From NCBI RefSeq assembly GCF_016775475.1, contig NZ_JAEUXJ010000006.1:124001-188000 (forward strand): a DNA stretch of 64,000 nucleotides. The letters run 5' to 3'. The position numbers and the translations under genes are program-made. The notes under the pieces were generated by a model that saw only the letters and a program-made list of their open reading frames with translations, had not been told where the DNA came from and made no database searches. Within the stretch, counting starts at the first letter, position 1, and every line of letters starts with the position of its first letter. This DNA is from Belnapia mucosa (GTDB taxonomy: Bacteria; Pseudomonadota; Alphaproteobacteria; Acetobacterales; Acetobacteraceae). Shown piece by piece: positions 26,619-33,885 of the stretch.

Positions 26619-27872
26619 TCAGCCTTCGTAGTCGAAGCCGGCCGAGGCGATGGCGACCGAGAGCGCGCGGTCGTCGCCGCTGACGCCATCCTCGGCCGGG
26701 CAGCCGCCGGCCAGCGCCCGCAGCCGCAGCATCCGGCAGGGCGCGGGGCCGCCCGGCGGGGTGATCCGGACAGCGAAATGATGCGGGCCGCGGCGCTCCA
26801 GCGCGATGAGGCAAGGGGCGGCATCGAAGCGTGCCTCCAGCGCCGGGGCTGGGGCGCCGTAGAGATGCACTACCTCCAGCGTCACCGCGGCGACGGGGCG
26901 GAGCGGCGCCGGGTTGCGCAGCAGCCCCTCCATCGTCATCCAGCGGAAGCCGCCGCCGGCATCCTCCTCCGGCCCGTGCCAGCCGAGATCGAAGGCCGCG
27001 TCGCGCGGGGTGAGGGTGACATGGTCGCCCTCGACCGCCGCCTCCACTTCCTCCTCGGCCGGCGCAGTCGCGGCGACCAGCCGGCGCAGCGCCGCGGCGG
27101 GCGGCTCATCCCCGGCCAGCCGGTCGAGCAGCAGGCTGGCCGCGGCCTCGATGAAGGCATCGATCCTCTCCTGCTGCCGCCGGAGCTGCCGGTCGAGCAC
27201 CGCCTGGCCGGCGAGGAGCGCGGCATCGCCTGCCTGTTCCAGCCGCTGCAGCCGCATCTCCAGCTCCGCCAGCCGCGCCGCATCGGGCAGGGCGGGCCCC
27301 CAGGCGAAGCGGGCCAGCACCGCCGGATTGCCGGCGGCATGCAGGGTCACGGACAGGCCTTGTCCGGTGAGGTCGGCGGGTTCCAGCGGCAGGGCGAAGC
27401 GGAAGGCGCAGCCGCCCTCGGCGAGCGGCACCGGCGTCTCCACCTGCACCGCCCGCAAGGTATCGCGATTGATCGTGGCATGGAGCGCGGGCTGCAGCAG
27501 GCCGTTCGCCCGCTCGATCCCGGTGCCGCGCAGCAGCCCATGCTCCAGCCGCAGATCCTCGAGGCTGGGGGTGGCGGGGCCGAGCAGGCCAGTGGCCATG
27601 GCGGGGGTCTCGATCCGCCAGGGCGCGGCCAGCTCCGGCCCTTCCGATCGGGCCGCAATGCGCAATTCGGCCGGCAGCGGCACGCAAGGCAGGCGGCGGA
27701 TCGGCAGGTCGATGGGAGCGCCGGCCTCGACCTCGGCGGGGAGGTCGAGCCGCCCGACTTCGATGCCCCGGCACCAGGCCAGCAGCGGGCCGGGCGGGAC
27801 CGGCCGCAGCGCCCGCAGCCGCAGCCCGCCGGGGACGGGGCCGACGACCAGCAGGGGGGGCGAGGCGTCCAT
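26619..27872 (-). CDS. Unknown 417-aa protein with central coiled coil
   Basis: I do not recognise a family. The protein is acidic, with no signal peptide or membrane segment. Residues 1-200 are predicted beta-rich and repetitive (LRLRALRPVPPGPLL, GRLDLPAEV, and IERANGLLQPALHATINRDTLR). A coiled coil follows at about 215-265 (RLAELEMRLQRLEQAGDAAL, then DRQLRRQQERIDAFIEAA). The C-terminal part holds FDLGWHGPEEDAGGGFRWM and ends in SGDDRALSVAIASAGFDYEG. It stands alone between the oxidase gene and the tautomerase, on the minus strand. The terminal 'DdRaLsVaI' pattern recalls beta-sandwich modules attached to surface-carbohydrate proteins; that is a weak impression only. Confidence 0.6.
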   Translation of the reverse strand: MDASPPLLVVGPVPGGLRLRALRPVPPGPLLAWCRGIEVGRLDLPAEVEAGAPIDLPIRRLPCVPLPAELRIAARSEGPELAAPWRIETPAMATGLLGPATPSLEDLRLEHGLLRGTGIERANGLLQPALHATINRDTLRAVQVETPVPLAEGGCAFRFALPLEPADLTGQGLSVTLHAAGNPAVLARFAWGPALPDAARLAELEMRLQRLEQAGDAALLAGQAVLDRQLRRQQERIDAFIEAAASLLLDRLAGDEPPAAALRRLVAATAPAEEEVEAAVEGDHVTLTPRDAAFDLGWHGPEEDAGGGFRWMTMEGLLRNPAPLRPVAAVTLEVVHLYGAPAPALEARFDAAPCLIALERRGPHHFAVRITPPGGPAPCRMLRLRALAGGCPAEDGVSGDDRALSVAIASAGFDYEG

Positions 27873-27921
27873 TGCGGCCCCGGCGCTAGCATGGCGGCGC
27901 GGCGCCGGGCAAGGCCGGGGC

Positions 27922-28326
27922 TCAGCCCGGCTGCGCCGCCGCCCAGCGGCCATTCTGGGTGCGGCCGCCATAGCCATAGGCATCGCCATCCACCGCATGG
28001 ACCAGGATGTAGCTCTCCTCATGCAGCGGCCCGAGCAGGGCGCGCAGCGCGGCGAAGCCGGCGTGGACGAAGCGGGTGGTCTCCGCCTTGGTATTGGTGC
28101 CGGCGGTGACCTTGATGTCGAGCCAGACGGCGCCGAGCCCCGCCTCGGCCGGCTGCTGCCCGGCGATGAACCAGGCATCGGGATCAGCCGGCTCGACCAG
28201 CACGGCGGTCACGCCGGGATCCTTGCCGAGATGCTCGGCGGCGAGCCGCGCGGCCAGGGCGGCGAGTTCTGCCCGCAGGCCGGGCCGCGGCTCGGGGGTG
28301 ACGTAGCGGAGGGTGATCATGGGCAT
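27922..28326 (-). CDS. Tautomerase-superfamily protein
   Basis: 134-aa member of the tautomerase/MIF superfamily. After Met removal the protein would begin with Pro (MPMITLRY), and an N-terminal proline is the catalytic base of 4-oxalocrotonate tautomerase-type enzymes. A second Met follows at residue 3, but starting there would lose the proline, so ATG 28326 is preferred. The VTAVLVEPADPDAWFIAG strand and TNTKAETTRFVHAGFAALRA helix fit the double beta-alpha-beta layout of longer members. The C-terminal VHAVDGDAYGYGGRTQNGR recalls a small 4-oxalocrotonate-like family. A LysR regulator is divergently transcribed 97 bases away and is the likely controller. Confidence 0.72.
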   Translation of the reverse strand: MPMITLRYVTPEPRPGLRAELAALAARLAAEHLGKDPGVTAVLVEPADPDAWFIAGQQPAEAGLGAVWLDIKVTAGTNTKAETTRFVHAGFAALRALLGPLHEESYILVHAVDGDAYGYGGRTQNGRWAAAQPG

Positions 28327-28384
28327 GGCAGGTCTCCCTGAAGGGGTTGGCGCCGCCCAATCTGCCCCTGGCGCCTCCCTGGCG

Positions 28385-28420
28385 AAACGCTATGCTTTAA
28401 GCTGTTTACCATAGCGGTTT
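28385..28420. promoter_or_regulatory. Dyad operator between tautomerase and LysR genes
   Basis: CGCTATG (28388-28394) is repeated inverted as CATAGCG (28410-28416) with a 15-base spacer. AAA and TTT flanks extend the symmetry with a one-base slip. It lies 8-36 bases upstream of the LysR start in the divergent intergenic region. That is the position and style of a LysR-type (T-N11-A) autoregulatory site. The spacer is AT-rich for this genome and could hold promoter elements. Confidence 0.5.
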
Positions 28421-28423
28421 CTT

Positions 28424-29272
28424 ATGATGCTCGACCTCGACTCCGTCCGCCTCTTCGTCCTCGCGGTGGAATTCGGCAGCCTGACCCGAGCCGCAGAGGC
28501 AGCCGGCACGGTGCAGCCGGTGGTGAGCCAGCGGCTGAAGGCGCTGGAGGCGCGGCTCGGCCGCCGCCTGCTGGAGCGCACGCCGCGCTTCCTGCGCCCG
28601 ACCGCAGCCGGCACCGCCTTTCTCGACCGGGCGCGGGCGCTGCTGGCTGCGCATGACGCGGCGCTCCGCCTCGACGGGGCGCCGGCGCCCCGCTTCGCCC
28701 TCGGCGCCAGCGACCATGCGCTCGGCCTGGGACTGGAAACGGTGTTCCGCCGGCTGCGCGCGGCCCTGCCGCCGGGCTCCGCGATCGAACTGCGCACCGG
28801 CCTCTCCACGGAGATCCGCGCCCGCTTCGATGCCGGGGAATTCGACGCCGCGGTGATCCGCCGCGAGACCGGCGGGACGGAGGGCGAGGTGCTGGGCCAT
28901 GACCCGCTCGGCTGGCGCTGCGGCGAGGCGCGGGCACTCGCGCCCGGCGATCCGGTGCCGCTGGCGACGCTCGGCCCCGCCTGCGGCGTGCGTGGGGTGG
29001 CGGTGCGGGCGCTGGAACGGGCCGGCCGGGCCTGGGAGGAGGTCTTCATCGGCGGCAGCTGCGCCGCGTTGCTGGCCGGCGCCCTGGCCGGGCTCGGCAT
29101 CGCGCCGATGGGGCGGATCGCCGCCGGCGGGGCGCCGGATCACGGCCCGGCGCTCGGCCTGCCGCCGCTGCCCGCCTCGGAGATCGTGCTGTTCGGCCGC
29201 GCCGGCTCGGCCGAAGCGGCGGCCGGACTCAGGGCGCTCGCCGCCGGCCTCCGCGCCGCCTTGGCCGGCTGA
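28424..29272 (+). CDS. LysR-family transcriptional regulator
   Basis: 282-aa LysR-type regulator. The winged helix-turn-helix is at residues 1-65 (VRLFVLAVEFGSLTRAAEAA, QPVVSQRLKALEARLGRRLL, ERTPRFLRPTAAG). A periplasmic-binding-protein-like effector domain covers the rest. It begins eight bases after the end of an inverted repeat and is divergent from the tautomerase gene, its probable target. The effector is unknown. ATG 28424 and ATG 28427 are adjacent; the choice changes one residue. Confidence 0.9.
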   Translation: MMLDLDSVRLFVLAVEFGSLTRAAEAAGTVQPVVSQRLKALEARLGRRLLERTPRFLRPTAAGTAFLDRARALLAAHDAALRLDGAPAPRFALGASDHALGLGLETVFRRLRAALPPGSAIELRTGLSTEIRARFDAGEFDAAVIRRETGGTEGEVLGHDPLGWRCGEARALAPGDPVPLATLGPACGVRGVAVRALERAGRAWEEVFIGGSCAALLAGALAGLGIAPMGRIAAGGAPDHGPALGLPPLPASEIVLFGRAGSAEAAAGLRALAAGLRAALAG

Positions 29273-29310
29273 CGCTTGGCGCCGGGCGGGCGCTGCGGGA
29301 GATTGTGGGG

Positions 29311-30702
29311 ATGGAGTCGCCCCGACCGCCCCTGCTGATGGCCGGCCCGCTGCCGCCGGCGCGCAATGGCATCGCCGATTACGCGGCGGCGCTGCTCGGC
29401 GCGCTGTCGGCGGAGTATGATTGCTTCGCGGCCTGCGAAGATTGGCTGGCCGAGGCGCCGCCGGGCGTGAGGGTGGTCGATCCAGCGCTGGCGCATCGGC
29501 TGCCGCTCGGCGGGCGGGTGCTGCACCAGCTCGGCAACAACCCGGATCATGGCTTCGTGCTGCGCCTGCTGCGACGCCTGCCGGGTGTCGTGGTGCTGCA
29601 CGATCCCGGCCTGCTGCACCTGCACGAATCCACCGGCGAGGCGCGGGAGACAATCCTCGCCGGCATGCGCCATGCGGCGCCGCGCCTGGCCGCCACCTAT
29701 GCTCGCCATTTGCGGGAGGAGGGGTTCTCCACCCGCGCCAACCACCTGCTCTTCGACCTGGCTGGGGAGGTGCTGGTGCGCTCCACCGCGGTGGTGGTGC
29801 ATTCGCGCTTCGCCGCCCGGCGGCTGGCCCTGACCCATGGCGCAGCGGCCGCGGCCCATGTCGCGGTCATCCCGCATCTGCTCCCGCCCGGCCCGTTGCC
29901 GGACCGGGCGGCGGCGCGGGCGCGGCTCGGGATCGGGGAGGGCGAGTTCCTGGTCGTCACCGCCGGCTTCGCCGCCGCCGCCAAGCGGCTGGACTGGGTG
30001 CTGGCGGCGCTGGAGGGGCTGCCGGGGATGCGCTGGATCCATGCCGGCGGGGTGCCGCCGGCGCTCGCGCCGCGCCTTGCCGGCCGGGCGCAGGTGACCG
30101 GACATCTCGAGGAGGCGGCGTTGGCCGACCACATCGCGGCGGCGGATGCGCTGGTCAATCTGCGCTTCCCCTCGCTCGGCGAGAGTTCCGGCATCCTGGC
30201 CCGCGGCCTCGCCGCCGGGACCCCCTGCCTCGTCTCCGACACCGCCGCCTATGCCGAGCTGCCGCGCGAGGCGGTGCTGCACCTGCCGCTGGCCGGCGGC
30301 GCCGTAGCGCTGGCCGAAGCGCTGGCGGCGCTGCGGGCCGCGCCGGAGCGGCGGGCGGCACTCGGTGCCGCCGGGCGACGTCATGCCGAGGCGGAGATGG
30401 CGCTGTCCGTCATCGCTGCCCGCTATGCCGAAGTGATCGAGGCCGCGCGCGACCGCCCGCCGGCGCCACCGCCCGAGCCCGTTCTGCTGCGGCTGCGCCC
30501 GGACCGCGCCGGCATCGCTGTGGCGCTGAGCGGCCGCGCCGGACCTTGCCGCCTGCTGATCGAGGCCGAGCCCGCTTCCCTGGTGACGCTGAGCCTGGCC
30601 CCGGAAGGCCTGCCTGCCGCCCTGCTGCCGCCCGAGGCCCTGCTGCGCGCGGTGTCCTGGCGGCCCGATGGGCTGCTGCTCGATATCAGCCTGCCCGGAT
30701 GA
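29311..30702 (+). CDS. GT4-like glycosyltransferase with extra C-terminal domain
   Basis: 463-aa protein. The GT-B part covers about residues 1-375: LPPARNGIADYAAALLGALS at the start, VVVLHDPGLLHLHES, VVTAGFAAAAKRLDWVLAAL and FPSLGESSGILARGLAAGTP, the E-SSG variant of the E-x7-E motif. After a Pro-rich break (PPAPPPEP) come about 70 residues of alternating beta-like sequence (LLRLRPDRAGIAVALSGRAG...) that are not part of the transferase fold. Starts at GTG 29305 or ATG 29311 are both possible; ATG suits the GGGAG spacing. Its stop overlaps the next start (ATGA). It is the first gene of a three-gene coupled unit. Confidence 0.85.
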   Translation: MESPRPPLLMAGPLPPARNGIADYAAALLGALSAEYDCFAACEDWLAEAPPGVRVVDPALAHRLPLGGRVLHQLGNNPDHGFVLRLLRRLPGVVVLHDPGLLHLHESTGEARETILAGMRHAAPRLAATYARHLREEGFSTRANHLLFDLAGEVLVRSTAVVVHSRFAARRLALTHGAAAAAHVAVIPHLLPPGPLPDRAAARARLGIGEGEFLVVTAGFAAAAKRLDWVLAALEGLPGMRWIHAGGVPPALAPRLAGRAQVTGHLEEAALADHIAAADALVNLRFPSLGESSGILARGLAAGTPCLVSDTAAYAELPREAVLHLPLAGGAVALAEALAALRAAPERRAALGAAGRRHAEAEMALSVIAARYAEVIEAARDRPPAPPPEPVLLRLRPDRAGIAVALSGRAGPCRLLIEAEPASLVTLSLAPEGLPAALLPPEALLRAVSWRPDGLLLDISLPG

Positions 30703-31553
30703 GCGCCCTGCCGCTGCTTGCCGCGCTGCTGGCCGAGGCGCTGCCGGGCCTCACGCTGCGGGATTGGAGCCTGCCGGCCGGCGACCTGCTGCCCTGGCTG
30801 CCATCGGTGCGGGCCGGGATTGCCGACCCTGCGGCGCTGGAGCCGGGGGAGCGGGCGCTGCTGGCGGGCTTCCGCCAGCGCGGCGAGCCGCTGCTCGGCC
30901 TCGACCCCATCGCCGATGCGGCGGCTGATCCGGCCTGGGAGGCAGCGGAGCGGCTGGTCTGGGGCGCTGAGGGTGAGCCGGGTGCGCTGGTGCTGCTGCG
31001 CGGCAGGGCAGGCCCGCTGCCGGAAGAGATCGCACGGATCAAGCTGATCCTCGGCGTCCGGACGGCGCCGGAGAGCTTCGAGTTGCTGCTGCCGGCCGCC
31101 CGCCTGCCGGCGCTGTTTGAGCGATTGCGCGCCTCCGCTCATTCCCTGGCCGGGCCGGGCTGGGAGGCGGGCGGCCGGGCGCTCACGCCCCGCCTCGCCA
31201 GCCTCGGCCTGCTCGCCCCGATCGGGGCGCCGCTGCCGGTGGGGCGCCCCGATCCCGTCGGGCTGCCGCAGGACCTGCCGGAGCCGGCGGTGCTGGGCGG
31301 CCAGGCGCGGGCGCGGCTGCTGCTCGGCGCGCTGCCGGCCGGCACGCGGCTGCGGCTGCGTTTCGCGGGCGCGGAGCCCGGCCCGGTCGCGCTCCTCCTC
31401 GACGGGCTGAGGCAGCCGACCACTGCCGAGGCCGGGGGCTGGCTGGCGGCGCGCACGGCATCCGGTTCGGGCCAGGCCGCGGTCCTCGGCCTCGCCTGGC
31501 CCGGCAACGCTCCGGCCGGGCTGCGGCTGGCCTCGATCGAGGTTGGCGGATGA
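30699..31553 (+). CDS. Unknown 284-aa protein between two glycosyltransferases
   Basis: Not recognised. It is soluble, with no signal peptide. The first half is alpha-helical and Leu-rich (LPLLAALLAEALPGLTLRDW, PAGDLLPWLPSVRAGIADPA). The middle has IARIKLILGVRTAPESFELL followed by ARLPALFERLRASAHSLAG. The C-terminal 90 residues look like a beta sandwich (LGALPAGTRLRLRFAGAEPG, VALLLDGLRQP, GLRLASIEVGG). ATGA overlaps on both sides tie its translation to two glycosyltransferases. It is therefore probably an accessory subunit or modifying enzyme in the same glycan step. Its C-terminal composition echoes the extra C-terminal domain of the upstream transferase. Confidence 0.72.
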   Translation: MSALPLLAALLAEALPGLTLRDWSLPAGDLLPWLPSVRAGIADPAALEPGERALLAGFRQRGEPLLGLDPIADAAADPAWEAAERLVWGAEGEPGALVLLRGRAGPLPEEIARIKLILGVRTAPESFELLLPAARLPALFERLRASAHSLAGPGWEAGGRALTPRLASLGLLAPIGAPLPVGRPDPVGLPQDLPEPAVLGGQARARLLLGALPAGTRLRLRFAGAEPGPVALLLDGLRQPTTAEAGGWLAARTASGSGQAAVLGLAWPGNAPAGLRLASIEVGG

Positions 31554-32677
31554 GCCGGGTGCCGCGCCTGCTGGTCGTCTCGCCTATCGCTTCTCACCCC
31601 GCCGACCAGGGCAATGCGGCCCGCATCGCGGCGCTGGGCGCGGCGCTGATGGCGCGCGGCATCCGCTGCGAATTCCTCCATTTCGCCACCGAGGGCGCGG
31701 CACCCAGCGCCGAGGCCGCCATGGCCCGCTTCTGGCACGCGCTGCATACCGAACCGGGCTCCGCGATCGGCGAGCCGAGCCTACCCGGCGTCTGGGGGAT
31801 CGACGACTGGTGCCCCGAATCCCTGGTCGAACGCCTTGCCGCCCTGCAACGCACCCGTCGCTACGATGCGGTGCTGGTGAACTATGTCTGGCTCTCCCGC
31901 GCGCTGGAGGGGGCGGGGGATGCCTTCCGCATCCTCGACACCCATGACCTGTTCGGCGGGCGGGATGCGGTGGCGCGGGACCAGGGGCTCGATCCCTCCT
32001 GGTTCTTCACCACCATCGCCAAGGAGGGGCGCGGGCTGGCGCGCGCCGATCTCGTCCTCGGCATTCAGGCCGAGGAGGCGGCGGCGCTGGCCAGGCGCGG
32101 GGCGCGGGAGGTGATGCTGCTTTCGCATATGCCGCCGCTGCGCTTCCTCGACCGGCCGGCGGGGCCGCCGGCGGGGACGGCCTTCGGCTATTTCGGCAGC
32201 GCCAATCCCTGGAATCTGGCCGCGGTGCGGGCGCTGGACGCGGCGCTGGCAGCCGCGCCGGACCTGCCCTGGCTGCTCGCCGGGCGCATCCTGCGGCGGG
32301 CGGACCTGCGGCTTGCCTCCCGGCCGCGGCTGATGCCGGAGCTGCGGGACGTGGCGGGGTTCTATGCGGCGGTGGATTGCGTGCTGAATCCGCTGGCGGG
32401 CGGGACCGGGCTGAAGGTGAAGACGGTGGAGGCGCTGGCCTTCGGCAACCCCGTGCTCGGCACCGTCGATGCCTTCGCCGGCCTGCCGGCCGAGCATCCC
32501 GGCCATGCCTGCGCCGATCTGCCGGCGCTGCTCACGCTGATGCGCGAGTGCCGAAGGAGCGGAGCCTTCCGTCGGGAATTACGACAAGCCTCGCGCCTTC
32601 TGGCGCTGCGTCATGCGGCGGATGTGTCCGCCGCGCAGGATGTGCTGGCGGCGCGGCTGCGGGCGCTGGCGGCATGA
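31550..32677 (+). CDS. Glycosyltransferase, GT4-like
   Basis: 375-aa GT-B protein. The N-terminal LLVVSPIASHPADQGNAARI is the Gly/Asn start typical of this branch. VLVNYVWLSRALEGAG and ILDTHDLFGGRDAVARDQG follow. The C-terminal domain has AFGYFGSANPWNLAAVRAL and NPLAGGTGLKVKTVEALAFG, where LKVKTVEAL aligns with the retaining-GT phosphate-binding and E-x7-E region. It is the last gene of the coupled trio. The final 146 bases overlap a convergent small membrane-protein gene on the other strand. Confidence 0.87.
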   Translation: MSRVPRLLVVSPIASHPADQGNAARIAALGAALMARGIRCEFLHFATEGAAPSAEAAMARFWHALHTEPGSAIGEPSLPGVWGIDDWCPESLVERLAALQRTRRYDAVLVNYVWLSRALEGAGDAFRILDTHDLFGGRDAVARDQGLDPSWFFTTIAKEGRGLARADLVLGIQAEEAAALARRGAREVMLLSHMPPLRFLDRPAGPPAGTAFGYFGSANPWNLAAVRALDAALAAAPDLPWLLAGRILRRADLRLASRPRLMPELRDVAGFYAAVDCVLNPLAGGTGLKVKTVEALAFGNPVLGTVDAFAGLPAEHPGHACADLPALLTLMRECRRSGAFRRELRQASRLLALRHAADVSAAQDVLAARLRALAA

Positions 32678-32777
32678 GGCGGCGCTCCGCCCGCAGCGCC
32701 ATGATGGCGGGGGCCGCGCCGCAGGCGAGGAGGAACAGGCCGAAGATCAGCAGTTCGGGATCGAGGATGGTCGTCAT
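32532..32777 (-). CDS. Small single-span membrane protein
   Basis: 81-aa protein starting MTTILDPELLIFGLFLLACG. One strong membrane helix lies at about residues 8-27 and is followed by a basic, Pro-rich cytoplasmic-type tail. An unusually good ribosome site (AAGGAGG, 6 bases before the ATG at 32777) supports expression. The 3' part is antisense to the end of the glycosyltransferase gene, so the C-terminal 50 residues may be under little constraint. It is divergent from the PepSY/two-component operon and shares its regulatory region. No family recognised. Confidence 0.5.
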   Translation of the reverse strand: MTTILDPELLIFGLFLLACGAAPAIMALRAERRLMPPAPAAAPPAHPARRTHPPHDAAPEGARLVVIPDGRLRSFGTRASA

Positions 32778-32836
32778 GTGGGCCTCCTTCGGACGGGCCG
32801 GGCCGTCCCTGATGACCGGAGAGTCGCACCCCCTGC

Positions 32837-32875
32837 CTGAACCGGGCCTGAGCGGACGGTTCAGCTGCGGTTCAG
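32837..32875. promoter_or_regulatory. PhoP-box-like direct repeat
   Basis: GGTTCAG occurs at 32858-32864 and again at 32869-32875, an exact 11-base period. An inverted copy (CTGAACC) lies at 32837-32843. The PhoP consensus in enterobacteria is a (G/T)GTTTA direct repeat with 11-base spacing, so the spacing matches exactly and the sequence closely. The site is 24 bases upstream of the PepSY gene and 60 bases from the divergent small membrane-protein gene. It is a likely binding site for the response regulator encoded just downstream. Confidence 0.55.
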
Positions 32876-32898
32876 CCTCGCCGGCGCAGCCTGCCGGG

Positions 32899-33219
32899 AT
32901 GCGCCGCCGCCACCTGTTCCCGCTCCTCCTGCTGCCCGTCCTGGCGACGCGCGCGCGGGCGGATGACGATGACGACGATCATGACCGGGCCCGGGCGGCG
33001 ATGGAGCGTGGCGAGATCCGCCCGCTCTCGCAGCTTCTCGCCGACCTGGAGCGGCGCTTCGTCGGCCAGGTGGTGGACACCGATCTCGACCGCGATGACG
33101 GGCGCTGGATCTATGAGTTCAAGCTGCTGCCGCCCTCCGGCCGGATGTACCGCGTGAAGATCGATGCCGCGACCGGCCAGGTGCTGCGCACCCGCGGCCC
33201 CGTGCAGGAGCGCCGCTGA
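32899..33219 (+). CDS. PepSY-domain periplasmic protein
   Basis: 106-aa secreted protein. The signal peptide is RRRHLFPLLLLPVLATRARA (about residues 2-21), followed by an Asp-rich stretch (DDDDDDHDR) that could bind divalent cations. The PepSY module runs from LADLERRFVGQVVDTDLDRD through YEFKLLPPSGRMYRVKIDAA to TGQVLRTRG. The start at 32899 is chosen because the signal peptide begins there. Its TGA overlaps the ATG of the response-regulator gene by one base. Small PepSY proteins encoded with PhoP/PhoQ-like pairs are thought to modulate the sensor; that is inferred here. Confidence 0.88.
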   Translation: MRRRHLFPLLLLPVLATRARADDDDDDHDRARAAMERGEIRPLSQLLADLERRFVGQVVDTDLDRDDGRWIYEFKLLPPSGRMYRVKIDAATGQVLRTRGPVQERR

Positions 33220-33878
33220 TGCGCGTGCTGGTCGCCGAGGACAGCGCGGCCCTGGCGGCGCAATTGCGCGACGCGCTGACCGTGGCGCATTTCGCCGTCG
33301 ATGTCGCGCCGGATGGCGAGGAGGCGCATTTCCTCGGCGAGACCGAGTCCTATGACGCGGTCGTGCTCGATCTCGGCCTGCCGCGGCTCGATGGGCTCTC
33401 GGTGCTGCGCCGCTGGCGCGCCGCCGGCCGCGCCATGCCCGTGCTGATCCTCACCGCGCGCGACAGCTGGACGGAGAAGGTGGCCGGACTCGATGCCGGC
33501 GCGGACGACTACCTCGCCAAGCCCTTCGCCATGGCGGAGCTGCTGGCCCGGCTGCGCGCCCTGGTGCGGCGGGCGCAGGGCCTGGCCCAGCCGGTGATTG
33601 CGCTGGGCGACCTCCGGCTCGACACAGCGGCCGGCAGCGTCGCCTGGCGCGGCATGCCGGTGCGGCTGACCGCGCTGGAATTCCGCCTGCTCGCCTATCT
33701 GGCGCATCGGCCCGGCCGCGTCGTCTCCAAGGCCGAACTCACCGAGCATCTCTATGCCCAGGATTTCGACCGCGATTCCAACACGCTGGAGGTGGTGGTC
33801 GGGCGGCTGAGGCGGAAGCTTGATCCGGCGCTGATCGAGACGCTGCGCGGTCAGGGCTACCGGCTGGCGGCCGGTTGA
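33219..33878 (+). CDS. OmpR/PhoP-family response regulator
   Basis: 219-aa response regulator. The receiver domain has the acidic pocket VLVAEDS, phospho-acceptor Asp51 in VVLDLGLPRLDG, Thr in LILTARDSWTEK, and Lys101 in DDYLAKPF. The C-terminal winged helix (from about residue 125) holds RLTALEFRLLAYLAHRPGRV and SNTLEVVVGRLRRKL. The ARDSWTEKVAGLDAGADDYL stretch is characteristic of the PhoP/QseB side of the family. It is coupled to the PepSY gene by a TGATG junction and followed seven bases later by the kinase. Confidence 0.95.
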   Translation: MRVLVAEDSAALAAQLRDALTVAHFAVDVAPDGEEAHFLGETESYDAVVLDLGLPRLDGLSVLRRWRAAGRAMPVLILTARDSWTEKVAGLDAGADDYLAKPFAMAELLARLRALVRRAQGLAQPVIALGDLRLDTAAGSVAWRGMPVRLTALEFRLLAYLAHRPGRVVSKAELTEHLYAQDFDRDSNTLEVVVGRLRRKLDPALIETLRGQGYRLAAG

Positions 33879-33885
33879 GGCTGTC

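Noticed and set aside
28390-29653. Long minus-strand frames across the LysR gene and the following glycosyltransferase start
   Set aside because: Pro/Arg/Ser-rich without domains; the plus strand has a complete LysR helix-turn-helix and glycosyltransferase motifs.
32377-32898. Upstream extension of the PepSY gene to 280 aa
   Set aside because: The signal peptide starts at ATG 32899. The extension passes through the end of the glycosyltransferase and the regulatory region and is not conserved-looking.
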